DNA of 64,000 bases, taken from Vibrio tubiashii ATCC 19109 (GTDB lineage Bacteria > Pseudomonadota > Gammaproteobacteria > Enterobacterales > Vibrionaceae). Position numbers and translations under genes: made by a program. Below the pieces are notes generated by a model. It saw nothing but the letters and a program-made list of their open reading frames with translations. It ran no database searches and was not told the origin of the DNA. Shown here piece by piece: positions 31,201-37,205 of the stretch. Numbering within the stretch: position 1 is the stretch's first letter; every line of letters starts with the position of its first letter. The DNA lies in contig NZ_CP009356.1 in assembly GCF_000772105.1 (NCBI RefSeq), positions 124,001-188,000 of the forward strand, read 5' to 3'.

Positions 31201-31773
31201 AGTTACACTGTGCCAGCTAATGGGCATTTGGTTGTCATATCCGCACACCCCATCAGCAGCGGGCATCACTATTTCGAAACAGAGGTAACAACCCATAACT
31301 CAGTAACAGGTGTCACTGCCGTAACAACAGAGGATTTGCAGGGGCATATTCAGAGCCATGTCAACCCGCCACCACCACCACCGCCGCCTGTGCTGCACGA
31401 TGAGCCAGATTTCTCACCGTTGGGCAACGTACAAGATTTGACGGTCACATTAGACGACTCGTTAGGTAAGGACGTCTCTTTAGATGCTCATACACCAGTG
31501 GGCGGTGAGCATCCTACCGGTGCTGCTGCCTACCTAGACGCACTGGGCATTACGCCTGCCCATACCAACACGGATTCCAATCAACAGGCTCCAGCTGACC
31601 TCGACATTGTGCTGGCACACGTCGATGATACCGTTAACTCAGTAACGAGTATCGAAGAAACGGATATCGATATGTCGGATGCGCATACTCACCACGTTCA
31701 ACAGCAGGCGCATGACGATAAACACCTCCACAACGACATAGACGGATTGCCAGATCTCGACTCAAATAACTAG
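19273..31773 (+). CDS. Giant VCBS/cadherin-repeat adhesin (type I secreted)
   Basis: This is a 4,166-residue surface or secreted protein. Start ATG 19273 has ggat seven bases upstream. The N-terminus (1-150) is Lys/Asn/His-rich without a Sec signal. Then about 30 tandem domains of ~100 residues follow: VCBS units (GTNDKAVI.GTSSGAVTEE boundaries), cadherin-like units (DNKDGTYTFTPDKDFNGEI), three Ig-like units around residues 2530-2720 (VEYSTDNG, QTDVAGNVS), then more cadherin-like blocks (FTANDGHQDSASATM). Near the end a weak calcium-repeat-like part (ELEGGNDILYIGGRL) precedes an eight-proline run and an acidic, His-rich tail. No intact RTX nonapeptide array is seen. It is convergent with genes for a type I exporter, its probable secretion route. 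The role is presumably adhesion or biofilm formation. No LapA-type N-terminal retention module is recognisable. Confidence 0.88.
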   Translation: MANKNNVKINNKNTQIKNKQSDERKQKKLRLHSHLKVNIPLFQSLMMILPSLAKHVDASEGSDNLSDEKELATTSSITNKNIVDHHAKTASLEAAHQSNPTNENHASAHSDVNQALHETSTHLVPSHHLSTLSHPQVHYIPSVSIPTISAGSNGQPTHSNTPAKPTSPVTFIPEIIKGTYGELHVDVNGQYTFVLNPKSPQYILLNQHQQGTDHFVLHLSNGSSIIVQIPVTGQQDTPSISGDLTGVVTEDHNIDSQGLLHANGKIDVIDPDQGESSVKPDVIPGNYGVLTIDADGHWQYQVNNSLSNVQALTGATSLHESFTIYTKDGTPQTIDMTIGGNDDNAVITGVDVGSVIEDLTTQVQGQLAVTDPDLGEDHFQASQVKGHLGTLTITKDGAWTYVLDNTNPTVQALGKGSTATDTITVHSADGTSHQVTISINGTNDKAVIGGTSSGAVTEETQQKTTGTLTIADVDTGEAHFSNTDVAGALGTLHLKDSGAWSYDLDNTNSKVQALGKGATATDTITIHSADGTPYHITVTINGTNDKAVIGGTSSGAVTEESQLQTSGTLTITDVDTGEAHFSNADVAGSLGTLHMTDSGQWTYHLDNTNPTVQALGKGSTATDTITIHSADGTPHQITITINGTNDRPIVSGTSSGAVIEQGLNTAGTPDATGSLTATDLDKSDTITWAINQPQGHLGTLSIDQNGHWHYQLDNSTGGTADKLAAGEHQSESFWITATDSAGATVPHKVVIDVQGSNDKPIVSAWTQLPAGKEDQPVTIKASDLLTHASDVDSSDVLHVTNLQATHGSLTDNKDGTYTFTPDKDFNGEIRLTYDVVDGHGGSVSTQAKFDLTAAPDNAIITDAQINAGLRGVTEDRGYIDTHYQLHYDGKLNIQDPDAGEAQFDPNIGPQTYQGIGYDTKLGGHILLMRDGHYTYTLDNRNIQNLAQGEVKHDSAVIRSADGTTHTIELTVHGTNDAPTINAQSHSVTEGGSVLNGQMVGHDIDTGATLTYSIANPVDGLTFNVDGSYSFNPSNASYNHLPQGKSHTLTIPVTVTDEHGATSTQNLEIVVTGTNDAAKVSGVDTGSVHENQAGQDMSPDYAQPGMSKISHDGLMTSGQLSIIDPDSGEAGFDTKGGLYSYHGQYGHLLLREDGHWDYKVAAGQTDWLRQGASTTVGTTIDKLGAGETLTDTITIQTKDGTSHDIIITIHGDNDAPYVSGEVQLNSGKEDLPQIITQAELLANSIDVDHNDIGQLNVANLYANHGSILDNKDGTYTFTPDRDYNGKVHFTYDVKDAHSGVTHTGATMHLAPVGDAATISGTDSGSITEDRHVSPDSMHHIQVTGSLSISDPDAGEDHFRATSAFGHERAISDPFQGDMHISRYGNWDYVLANGNPAVQALKQGETKDVIYEVYSADGTPHHITITVTGTNDAPTVSSTVTLAAGNEDTTMILQVSDLLAHASDVDHGAHLSIHNLSADHGQITDNHDGTFRFTPDKDYNGLVQFSYQVQDEHGASAPQSASMDLSAVSDAALITGRDTGDVHEGHGYTAPDGSVSVGSVDDRSPDHTRGNIGKLWNDEIHTDGHLNIVDPDSGENHAQTGTYQGTHGHVILQSNGDWSYYASIGQDATGRKIDHLGQGESITDTVTVKSADGTTHDIHITIHGDNDRPYCSSEVQLNSGKEDLAQTITTTELLANTVDVDTNDAGHLSIANLHADHGTLVDNKDGTFTFTPDHNFNGKVHFTYDVKDAHGGVTHTGASTTLLPSNDAATLQPTLASNFVTEEHLKSGTSANELWSGWKNLDIQDIDSPSEAKVTQIEVNGVKHTVPANFAMNLAGVHGTFNFTHSTDGHDKWSYSADNSHVEVQSLSHGDSLTDTITLITADGTRIPLTAKILGTDDHVIIDTPDALTAALGTAVEDKVTSISGTLLAHDSDGKDSVTFTTGNSVGAYGTFHVDSNGQWHYDLDHSKANALQQGETKAEGFDITAISTDGSTATKHIEVLVQGSNDKATISVTSNPDVYEDRSSTPVEIISGKLSALDPDHDQSAFSTDVGKRHDPFNSGVHGGLHISKDGSWTYTVNNSQIQQLAAGQEEHVQYNVHTVGGDYHVIDIKIVGTNDIPTVSATTLAHGTEDTHYQMQASQFGFTDVDTGDTLHSIAITDLPPATQGKFVLDGNDITAGQSIATADIAKLQFVPATDFNGDVQFRFTVNDGHASSAEATNTLHIDAVGDAATISGVDTGSVTEDRNVHPSVQGNYSNKLEAQGHLTAIDPDAGESGFDYHTLISAPSHPNWASYRSALGGELEIDQQGRWHYYIDNRKSEVQNLGAGETLTDTVTIQSKDGTPHVITLTINGTNDDPVLSVAQTTPTTGTLTETDVDANDTHTFSVVNSTGQFGSLSVDPDSGAYVYIANGSVAGMSYNAATHTYHGTDVFEVKVADNHGGESSKFITFDANGHVSVVPGQSPTISTSVPSNPLVTTTQPSLPAGTNTPPNNAVTVDLAASSDTGTSDTDNLTKDSTPTITGHTDIPYSQVTIYDASTPIGHAMSDGSGQYSVAVSSLSNGDHNLSAKALAPSSVLPATSSILSLHVDTAIAPLQVSLTHDTGNNLSDLITSDGSLTITGQETGATVEYSTDNGHTWTSSFTPQQGSNTVSVRQTDVAGNVSASSSLTFTLDNTATAPSVSLTSDSGRSSSDNMTNVGDLSIGGIEQGATVEYSTDNGVHWRTQFTPNEGVNNVQVRQTDVAGNVSPSTSLTYTLDTQTDIRVNSAQVDQHGQGMMVQVYLPKDSEVTLLEITSDGGGAPLLVDLKTVQRQGTGTSVSHPDHQYQEFVGIDLSSLPDGHLTIRVAGTDAAGNTVTAQSSASSNYVLDTAASVSDDSNTAVEDSTTPVSGNLLSNDADATTVTTTGDIQGTYGTFHLSSDGRYTYTLNNQLSVIQQLDSTSSPLVDSIAYTARDNHGNQATAHLAISIQGTDDNHAPVVTAHSVSTDEDTTHTFSTAEFGYTDQDGDALHFITVGQLPANGLLLLNGKAVTTNQQISKADLDAGHLTFTPIHNENGANYAHFTFTANDGQQDSASATMTLNVNAVNDAATFTGDAGSITEDTSLHHNVHVTGASPITNALECTGHLVVSDVDGQGEAALDLNGQQYLNHNGSYGHFTVSSHGTWAYVADNDNQQVQDLDNGQTLTDSVEVTSKDGTKHSITVTINGTTDKPVLHSLSDSGVQHSGPIEGNLLSGIGTHEGASGAATDTDSNAHLVLQDIQVKDPVSGYVTVTPGHPHTMVGIGTLAIEANGHYTFTPEAGFTGTVPSMVYRVGDDGGNPRGDSAQNRLTIDVTPPAQHAPTVIPQSISSDEDQVHTFTTAEFGYSDADQDALVHITITQLPAHGLLMLNGAVVTTNQQISKADLDAGHLTFTPVHDQSGMNYANIEFTANDGHQDSASATMILNVNAVNDDPTVGSNFKSSPEDTPLRFTKADFKYDDVDGDAMSHITITNVAHGTLSLHGHSVSVGDDIPAADISSLVFTPTPNYSSAGLNGLGAVQFTANDGHVDSKEGSIFINVAPVNDPATFTGDSTGQALEDTHTQITGTLNVTDPDGTQGFIEVTGGAGIVGSKGYGHAHIDSNGHWTYNLYNHHALVQQLKQGQTETETITVQAKDGTTHDITITITGTNDAPTVSEHSPGSSHSVSENTNPNASGQLDINDVDGDAVSVTVDPSHNAQFGQVQLDPHTNTWTYHLNNSNPKVDALNDGETLQDTFTLLVDDGHGGQTSQQITMTINGHTDPVPYTPPTISVTVDTRNAHHVTAGITASTVQAYAHSIGQHATMASGHHEIKGHGHSDIIIVQGRLNEEAELEGGNDILYIGGRLTDKEIEGGHGSDTLILGAYTRNNAPRLHDHGEKISDGHEEMELEDIENIILGDGTVLKGHLPPNFPLATHDHYEVPVNIQAHLSSSDESVSSIRLTHLQQGLTLKSNGHNINVNGDGSYTVPANGHLVVISAHPISSGHHYFETEVTTHNSVTGVTAVTTEDLQGHIQSHVNPPPPPPPPVLHDEPDFSPLGNVQDLTVTLDDSLGKDVSLDAHTPVGGEHPTGAAAYLDALGITPAHTNTDSNQQAPADLDIVLAHVDDTVNSVTSIEETDIDMSDAHTHHVQQQAHDDKHLHNDIDGLPDLDSNN
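20520..21210 (+). repeat. Recently duplicated VCBS repeat DNA
   Basis: Three consecutive ~300-bp VCBS units are nearly identical at DNA level over long blocks; for example GTGCAAGCCTTAGG-type sequence recurs at about 20500, 20803 and 21106. This marks recent unit duplication inside the adhesin gene. The other repeats are far more diverged. Confidence 0.75.
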
Positions 31774-31786
31774 CCATTGATAGAAA

Positions 31787-31813
31787 AAAGGGAGCACGCA
31801 ATGTGCTCCCTTT
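31787..31813. terminator. Bidirectional terminator, adhesin / exporter
   Basis: AAAGGGAGCAC (31787-31797) and GTGCTCCCTTT (31803-31813) form a perfect stem with a GCAAT loop, preceded by A-rich and followed by T-rich sequence. It lies between the convergent adhesin and HlyD-type genes and can serve both. Confidence 0.85.
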
Positions 31814-31868
31814 CTAGCGCTTGATACCCGTACTCATTTGAACAAAGCAACGTCTGTCATTCTTTGAG

Positions 31869-33182
31869 TTACCTTTCACCAAACGCGACGCTGATATTGG
31901 TATAGATCGGTTTCCATAGGTATTGAAACACCGACTTTTCGCCCGTTGTGATGTCGACCTCGCCCGTCATACCAGGCAAGATAGAGAAGCTCTCCGGATT
32001 ATTCCTAAAGTATGGCGTTTCTACTGACACGACCACTTCATAGTAGATCTCGCCTCGTTCACTTTGACTTGTGGTCGGTGAAATACTTTCTACTTCCCCT
32101 TTCAAGGCCCCGAAGCGACTGTAATCAAACGCGTCAATCTTGATTCGAGTTGGCTGTCCCACATTCACAAAACCAATGTCTCTCGGCGAAAGTCGCGCTT
32201 TAAAATCCGCTTTACCGCCGACAGGGACAATCTCAACCACGGTCCCACCCGGCTGGATCACGCCCCCATTTTGGGTGCTCGGCAGACTTTGCACCAAGCC
32301 TTGTAAGGGAGAGACTAACGTCGTGTTGGTCAATTTCGCTTGGCTTGAACGCACTCTTGCGTTGAGCGCGGATAAGTCAGAAACCGCTTTAGAACGGTCA
32401 TCGCTCACTGTCGCTTTGGCTTCAGCAAGCAGTTGCTCTATTTTTTGCTCATTGCTGTCTGCTTGCTTAATGAGAACCGATTTCTTGCCACGGGCTTCTT
32501 CTATTTTCTGTTCAATACTGGCCAGCTTTTGGCGCATTTCAAGCACACGTAAACGTGAGATGTTGCCTGCTTTATAGCCTTTCTCTAGGATAGTCAATTC
32601 TTGCTTAGTGGCATTCAGCTCTTTCTCATAGCTAGGCAAAGACTTATCGACGCTGCGAAGCTGCTCAGCGAGCTGCTCGCTGTCCTTTTCAAGCACGATG
32701 CGTTTTTGAAAGTACAGCCCTTTCTGGGCACTTAGCTGCGCCTTTTGCTGGCTCACGATCTGGGGATAATCGACCTCAAACTCCCCAAAATTCGGTTCTC
32801 GGTCATCAAGTAACGCATTCATACGCTCGATGCTAGCGAGCAGCGTCACTTGTTGAGATTTCAATTCTTCTAGCGCGGTACGCTGAAAAGTCGCGTCAAA
32901 CTCAACCAGCGGTTGACCTTTCTCGACCAATTGACCTTCTTTAACGAGAATTTGCTTTAACTTGCCTCCAATGGCACTTTGTAAGACTTGTTTTTCGCCT
33001 TCAGGGATCACGGCGCCCTTTGCTTTAGCAATTTCGTCCACTTGAGTGAGCACAGACCAAGTGGCAAAAGCCACCACACACAAAGCCACCGACCACGTCG
33101 CCAGCGCCAATGTACGGGCCGTATTTTGTGATTCAACAAGCTCACCGTAGCGCTCGCCTGTATCGATAGGGTGTTTAGCCAT
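31869..33182 (-). CDS. HlyD-family periplasmic adaptor of a type I secretion system
   Basis: This is a 437-residue membrane fusion protein. One N-terminal membrane helix is at about residues 25-45, then the lipoyl/beta-barrel first half (GGKLKQILVKEGQLVEKGQPLVEFD), a long alpha-helical hairpin (about 105-290), the second lipoyl half (TLVSPLQGLVQSLPSTQNGGVIQPGGTVVEIVP), and a C-terminal beta-barrel ending near ILPGMTGEVDITTGEKSVFQYLWKPI, the usual HlyD/LapC ending. Start at 33182 (MAKHPI) overlaps the upstream ABC gene by 8 bp; the longer frame adds out-of-family residues. It is the last gene of a three-gene operon with two ABC proteins. It should bridge the inner-membrane ABC complex to a TolC-like outer-membrane channel, which is not encoded in this window. 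Confidence 0.9.
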   Translation of the reverse strand: MAKHPIDTGERYGELVESQNTARTLALATWSVALCVVAFATWSVLTQVDEIAKAKGAVIPEGEKQVLQSAIGGKLKQILVKEGQLVEKGQPLVEFDATFQRTALEELKSQQVTLLASIERMNALLDDREPNFGEFEVDYPQIVSQQKAQLSAQKGLYFQKRIVLEKDSEQLAEQLRSVDKSLPSYEKELNATKQELTILEKGYKAGNISRLRVLEMRQKLASIEQKIEEARGKKSVLIKQADSNEQKIEQLLAEAKATVSDDRSKAVSDLSALNARVRSSQAKLTNTTLVSPLQGLVQSLPSTQNGGVIQPGGTVVEIVPVGGKADFKARLSPRDIGFVNVGQPTRIKIDAFDYSRFGALKGEVESISPTTSQSERGEIYYEVVVSVETPYFRNNPESFSILPGMTGEVDITTGEKSVFQYLWKPIYTNISVAFGER

Positions 33183-35376
33183 TCGCGACTCCTTGCTTTG
33201 ACGGGGGTTGGGCCTGCTGGGCGGCATGCGGTTGAACTGACGGTTCTTGTGTTGACGGCCTTTTCTCTTGAGCCAGTGGCGGTTCGTGACGCTCTTTAGG
33301 GTCGACAGGCGGCTGTGTGTCTAGTGGACCGGCATAAACGACACTCCCTTCATTCAAAACCACGACCTTATCGGCCAGCTTAATGAGCTCAGGATCGTGG
33401 GAAGTGAAGATCACGGTGGCGTTTCCTTTTTTCGATTGCACGAACTCACTAAATATCCGTTTGGCATTGGGATGAGCATCGGGCACTGGGTTATCCATGA
33501 GGAACATTGGGTAGTCATAGACCAACGCTTTCGCGTCAATCAGGATCTGCGCGACAGTGCCTGACAGCAAGTCAAAAAGGCTGTCCGGTTGAATACGACT
33601 GATCGACGTATCCAGCCCATCTGGTAAGGTCTCGAGCCAGCGCTCCCCACCCACCATTTCAATGGCAGCAATCATTTTCTGTTCTTCGACTTGATGCCCA
33701 TCGGTTAACCACTCTCGAATACTCAGCGTGAGCAAATCAGGGTACGCTGCGCGGATAAAGCACCAGTGACGATAGAGCTGTGGGTCGTATTGGGCGAGGT
33801 TAACGCCTTCCAGCTCAACCATGCCATTTTGAATCGGTTGCAAACCTGACAACACTTCGATCAAGGTGGATTTACCACTCCCAGAGGGACCCGTGATGGC
33901 CACAATTTCACCGGCTTCGATGTCAAGACTGACCCCATTTAACGCCGGGCGACTTTGCTTGGGATACCGCAGTGTCACTTGCTCTAACTGCAAGCTCGGG
34001 GCGAGCGCAGGCAATGGATGATGTTGGTAGCTGAATTCTCGCTCAGACGGTTGAGACAGAATGCGATTGACCTGCAATTTAGACTGATTGAAGCTATTAA
34101 AGCGCATTGCACTGTTCGCCAAGATCTGAGCGGGTCCGGTCACTTTCGATATCAACATCATGGAAGCAATCAACCCCCCCGGGGTCATGACGTTTTCAAA
34201 TATCAGCCCGATCCCAAGCCCCATCACCGCGAGTGTTGAGCCCACACTAATAAAATAGTACATCGAGGTATAGCGACTCTGAACAACCGATTGATGAAAC
34301 GCCACGGTAGAGGCGAGAAGACTGGCCTTGTTGAAGCGTTGGATCCAATGTGCTGAAAACCCAGCGCTACGAATAAAAGCCAGCTTGGATGACAACTCAT
34401 TGGTCATATTTTGACGATTGGTGCCCGCCACCGTCGATTGCATTGAGCGCTTGCTGCTCGAGCGTATCGAACGTTTTGCTAACACGTAGTAAAGGCTCAA
34501 AGCCACGATAGGCACCAGTACTAGCCAACCGCCCAGCACGCCTATAGCAACAACAAAGATCACAACGAACGGTAAATCAAACAGCGCATTTCCTAATGGC
34601 CCAGATAGCACCCCAGAAATACGTTCAGACAACATGACTTGATTTTGTTGACTTGACGACGCGGTTTGCTGGTTTTGCGCATAGCTGCTTCTAAGCAGGC
34701 GCTGAACGAGAGATTGCGCGATCTCACGACTGACACGATTCGACACCGAAGCAAACACTCGGCTGCGCAGTGTTCTGAGCCAACCCATCATCACAAACAA
34801 TAAGGCCGCCCCAATGGCAATACCTTGTAGTTCGTGCCCTGCATCGCCACCAATGACATGGTCATAGATCGACATCGTGATGAATGGCACTGCGAGAGCA
34901 AACAAGTTGGTGATAAGACTGACTAACAGTAACTTAGGGATGATTGGGCGAAACGCATGTAACCTTTCGCCGACCCAATCGGGAGACGCTTTCTCCAAGG
35001 GTGGGCCATCGATGACAATACAAAATTGAGGCGTATCGGTTATCTCTTCTTTGGTGTCATAAGCGATAAACTGCTTGGCATGTACATGACCAGAAACCAA
35101 CGTCTGCTCCCCAAGAACCAGTATCACCAGTTTAGGGTCACCTACCGCATCTAAGTCAGCCACTAAACGATACGGCAATGCAAGCCTATCGAACAGGGCG
35201 AACATATCGTCGATGGACTCGACGCCATTTTCATCGATCCATTGATGCGCAAACAACTGGATGTTCGCGTTCACTTCCAGTTGCTTCAACACAGAGAGGC
35301 TTTCGGCTTCGAGCGCATTCATTGCCTCTTGGCGATCTTGCGAGTCAAGCGATTGATGACTTTTTAAACGATTCAT
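33175..35376 (-). CDS. Type I secretion ABC protein with unusual NBD (second subunit)
   Basis: This is a 733-residue ABC half-transporter. The N-terminal ~130 residues resemble a C39-like domain without the catalytic Cys. The membrane domain is at about 145-430 and the nucleotide-binding domain at about 460-680. Walker A is intact (GPSGSGKST, residues 496-504) and the H-loop His is present (FTSHD, 660). However the signature motif reads LSGTV (604-608) instead of LSGGQ, the Walker B Glu is replaced (FLMDNP, 625-630), the D-loop is lost (VPDAH) and the Q-loop Gln is absent. A Pro/Gln-rich tail of ~50 residues follows. The start overlaps the previous ABC stop (ATGA). It probably works as a heterodimer with the protein encoded at 35373-37001, as RtxB and RtxE do for the MARTX toxin of Vibrio. 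Confidence 0.88.
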   Translation of the reverse strand: MNRLKSHQSLDSQDRQEAMNALEAESLSVLKQLEVNANIQLFAHQWIDENGVESIDDMFALFDRLALPYRLVADLDAVGDPKLVILVLGEQTLVSGHVHAKQFIAYDTKEEITDTPQFCIVIDGPPLEKASPDWVGERLHAFRPIIPKLLLVSLITNLFALAVPFITMSIYDHVIGGDAGHELQGIAIGAALLFVMMGWLRTLRSRVFASVSNRVSREIAQSLVQRLLRSSYAQNQQTASSSQQNQVMLSERISGVLSGPLGNALFDLPFVVIFVVAIGVLGGWLVLVPIVALSLYYVLAKRSIRSSSKRSMQSTVAGTNRQNMTNELSSKLAFIRSAGFSAHWIQRFNKASLLASTVAFHQSVVQSRYTSMYYFISVGSTLAVMGLGIGLIFENVMTPGGLIASMMLISKVTGPAQILANSAMRFNSFNQSKLQVNRILSQPSEREFSYQHHPLPALAPSLQLEQVTLRYPKQSRPALNGVSLDIEAGEIVAITGPSGSGKSTLIEVLSGLQPIQNGMVELEGVNLAQYDPQLYRHWCFIRAAYPDLLTLSIREWLTDGHQVEEQKMIAAIEMVGGERWLETLPDGLDTSISRIQPDSLFDLLSGTVAQILIDAKALVYDYPMFLMDNPVPDAHPNAKRIFSEFVQSKKGNATVIFTSHDPELIKLADKVVVLNEGSVVYAGPLDTQPPVDPKERHEPPLAQEKRPSTQEPSVQPHAAQQAQPPSKQGVANG

Positions 35377-37001
35377 GCGACAGCCCCCTGATTGCGTTCC
35401 GTTTGCACGGCAATGGTTCGGCTGGCCAATTCACGAAGCCGAGAATGAGCGCTCACCATCAGTATCGCGCGTCCCGCCAACATCTCATCCCCCAGCACTT
35501 CAACCAGATGACTTAAAGCGTTGAGATCAAGCGAAGCGTCCGGCCTGTCTAACAGAACAACCGGCTTGTCACTGGCGAATTGAGCGGCAATATTGAGCAT
35601 TTTCACATTGCCCATACTCAACAAAGCAGCACTCGTCTGACCAACGTGTGTTTCCAATCCATCGGGTAAACGCGTAATTTCTTTGCTTAACCCTAGGCGA
35701 CGAGCGTAGTCATTAGCGCGTTGGGTTTTGCTGGGATCAAAACCACACAAGTTGTCGAGAATCGTCCCCGACACCAATTGTCCTTTAACACCACAGTAAG
35801 CGATCATGTTGGCCACTGTGGCGAGTGACACTTCGTTGCCATTAACCAAGCACTCACCGGCCTTCAGTTCATCCACACCCGCTATCGACGACAATACATG
35901 ACTGTTAGTGTGGCGATCTTCACAGTCTAACAAGACCAATTCCCCTTTTTTCAGCCTCACATCCACCAGGGCGAGTTCACCATATCGCTCAATGGTCGCG
36001 TGTTGAATTTCGAGCACGTCAAAATCAACCTGCAGATCAGGTTCGGTCACTGCGGGGGACACTTGGTGGGAAACCGTTAAGTCACTCAACTTTTCTATTG
36101 CCTGATTCGCACTGTGTATTGAATTAAGCTTGATTCGGATCCCAATCAAAGCGCTCAAAGGCGCCACCGCTCTGCCTGATAAAATCGAACATGCCGCCAG
36201 TCCACCCGTGGTGAGCTGACCATCCAGCACCCACAGGCTGCCAGTGATCACGAGTAAAACCGACGTCGCCAAGGCCGCGAGCTGGAGACATTCTTGAATA
36301 AAGGCATTTTGTTGTTCTTCTTTTGCCTTAGATAAAGAGCGGACGTTGTTTAAGGACTTAAACTGATTAAAAATTCGAGACTCAACAGCCTGACGTTTGA
36401 TCCCCTGTAGAGTTTGGCTCATTAGGATCAGGAAGGCTTTTCGCTCCTGCTCATCTTGCGCAGCTTTTTCACTTAAGCTTTTAACACGGAGAGAAGAAAG
36501 CCACACAATAGCGAGTGTCATCAACCAAACCGTCAGCGGTATCACCACGAGTTCACCGCCAATGTAGGCCACCAACCCCAGAAAGATCATTGCAAACGGC
36601 AAATCGATAAAGCCGGCGATGACCCCACCAGAATACCAGTCTTTGACTTTAGAGACGGCACCCAACCCTTCTTCCACTCCCCCGATACCGAGATCACGAA
36701 GGTGACTTGATGACGCGGAAGTCACCCTTTCCACCAAGGTTTGATAAGTCACGTTCTCGGTATTGCTGGCCGCGGCTGACAAAATCCATGTACGAGCAAA
36801 TCGGATGAACGCTTCCATGGCAACCGCCACCGTCGCCCCCGCTAACAGCAGTGTGGCAGTACCGTAACTTTGATTCGGTAAAATCCGATCGTAAATCTGT
36901 AAAACCGTTAATGGCACGGCAAGAGAAAGAAGATTGACGAGCAAAGAAGGCAGTAGGACTTTCCCTACTGCCCCTGTGTTTTTCATAGAACTTGAGAGCA
37001 T
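35373..37001 (-). CDS. Type I secretion ABC protein with degenerate ATPase domain (first subunit)
   Basis: This is a 542-residue ABC half-transporter. The membrane domain (about 10-300) is typical of type I secretion permeases (NLLSLAVPLTVLQIYDRILPNQS; LPFAMIFLGLVAYIGG). The nucleotide-binding domain (about 325-535) has lost Walker A: the expected GxxGxGKS reads LLDCEDRHTNSH around residues 357-368. The signature is ALLSMGN (459-465) and Walker B reads PVVLLDRPDASLD (480-492) with Arg for the catalytic Glu, though the D-loop and an H-loop His (SAHS) remain. No C39-like domain is present. It is first in the operon with its own promoter region (37002-37205) and is coupled by ATGA overlap to the second ABC gene. 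It is unlikely to bind ATP productively by itself. Confidence 0.87.
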   Translation of the reverse strand: MLSSSMKNTGAVGKVLLPSLLVNLLSLAVPLTVLQIYDRILPNQSYGTATLLLAGATVAVAMEAFIRFARTWILSAAASNTENVTYQTLVERVTSASSSHLRDLGIGGVEEGLGAVSKVKDWYSGGVIAGFIDLPFAMIFLGLVAYIGGELVVIPLTVWLMTLAIVWLSSLRVKSLSEKAAQDEQERKAFLILMSQTLQGIKRQAVESRIFNQFKSLNNVRSLSKAKEEQQNAFIQECLQLAALATSVLLVITGSLWVLDGQLTTGGLAACSILSGRAVAPLSALIGIRIKLNSIHSANQAIEKLSDLTVSHQVSPAVTEPDLQVDFDVLEIQHATIERYGELALVDVRLKKGELVLLDCEDRHTNSHVLSSIAGVDELKAGECLVNGNEVSLATVANMIAYCGVKGQLVSGTILDNLCGFDPSKTQRANDYARRLGLSKEITRLPDGLETHVGQTSAALLSMGNVKMLNIAAQFASDKPVVLLDRPDASLDLNALSHLVEVLGDEMLAGRAILMVSAHSRLRELASRTIAVQTERNQGAVA

Positions 37002-37205
37002 ACACCATCCTTATCGATGCTTATGCAATAAGATTGGTACACACTATAAGGTTATGCAAGGTAAGAGGCTGATTTAATTTAATTTTAAGACTATATTGAG
37101 ATTCAATTACTCATTCCACCTTACCATCGTATCGCGCTCTGTGACCATCATGGCTTGGAAGACTCTACACAGGGCGCCAAACCGCCTCCTGGCTCTCAAC
37201 CACCA

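Noticed and set aside
19273..31773. CRISPR array suggested by regular repetition
   Set aside because: The repetition is ~300 bp, in frame, and encodes VCBS/cadherin domains; no short direct repeats with unique spacers are present.
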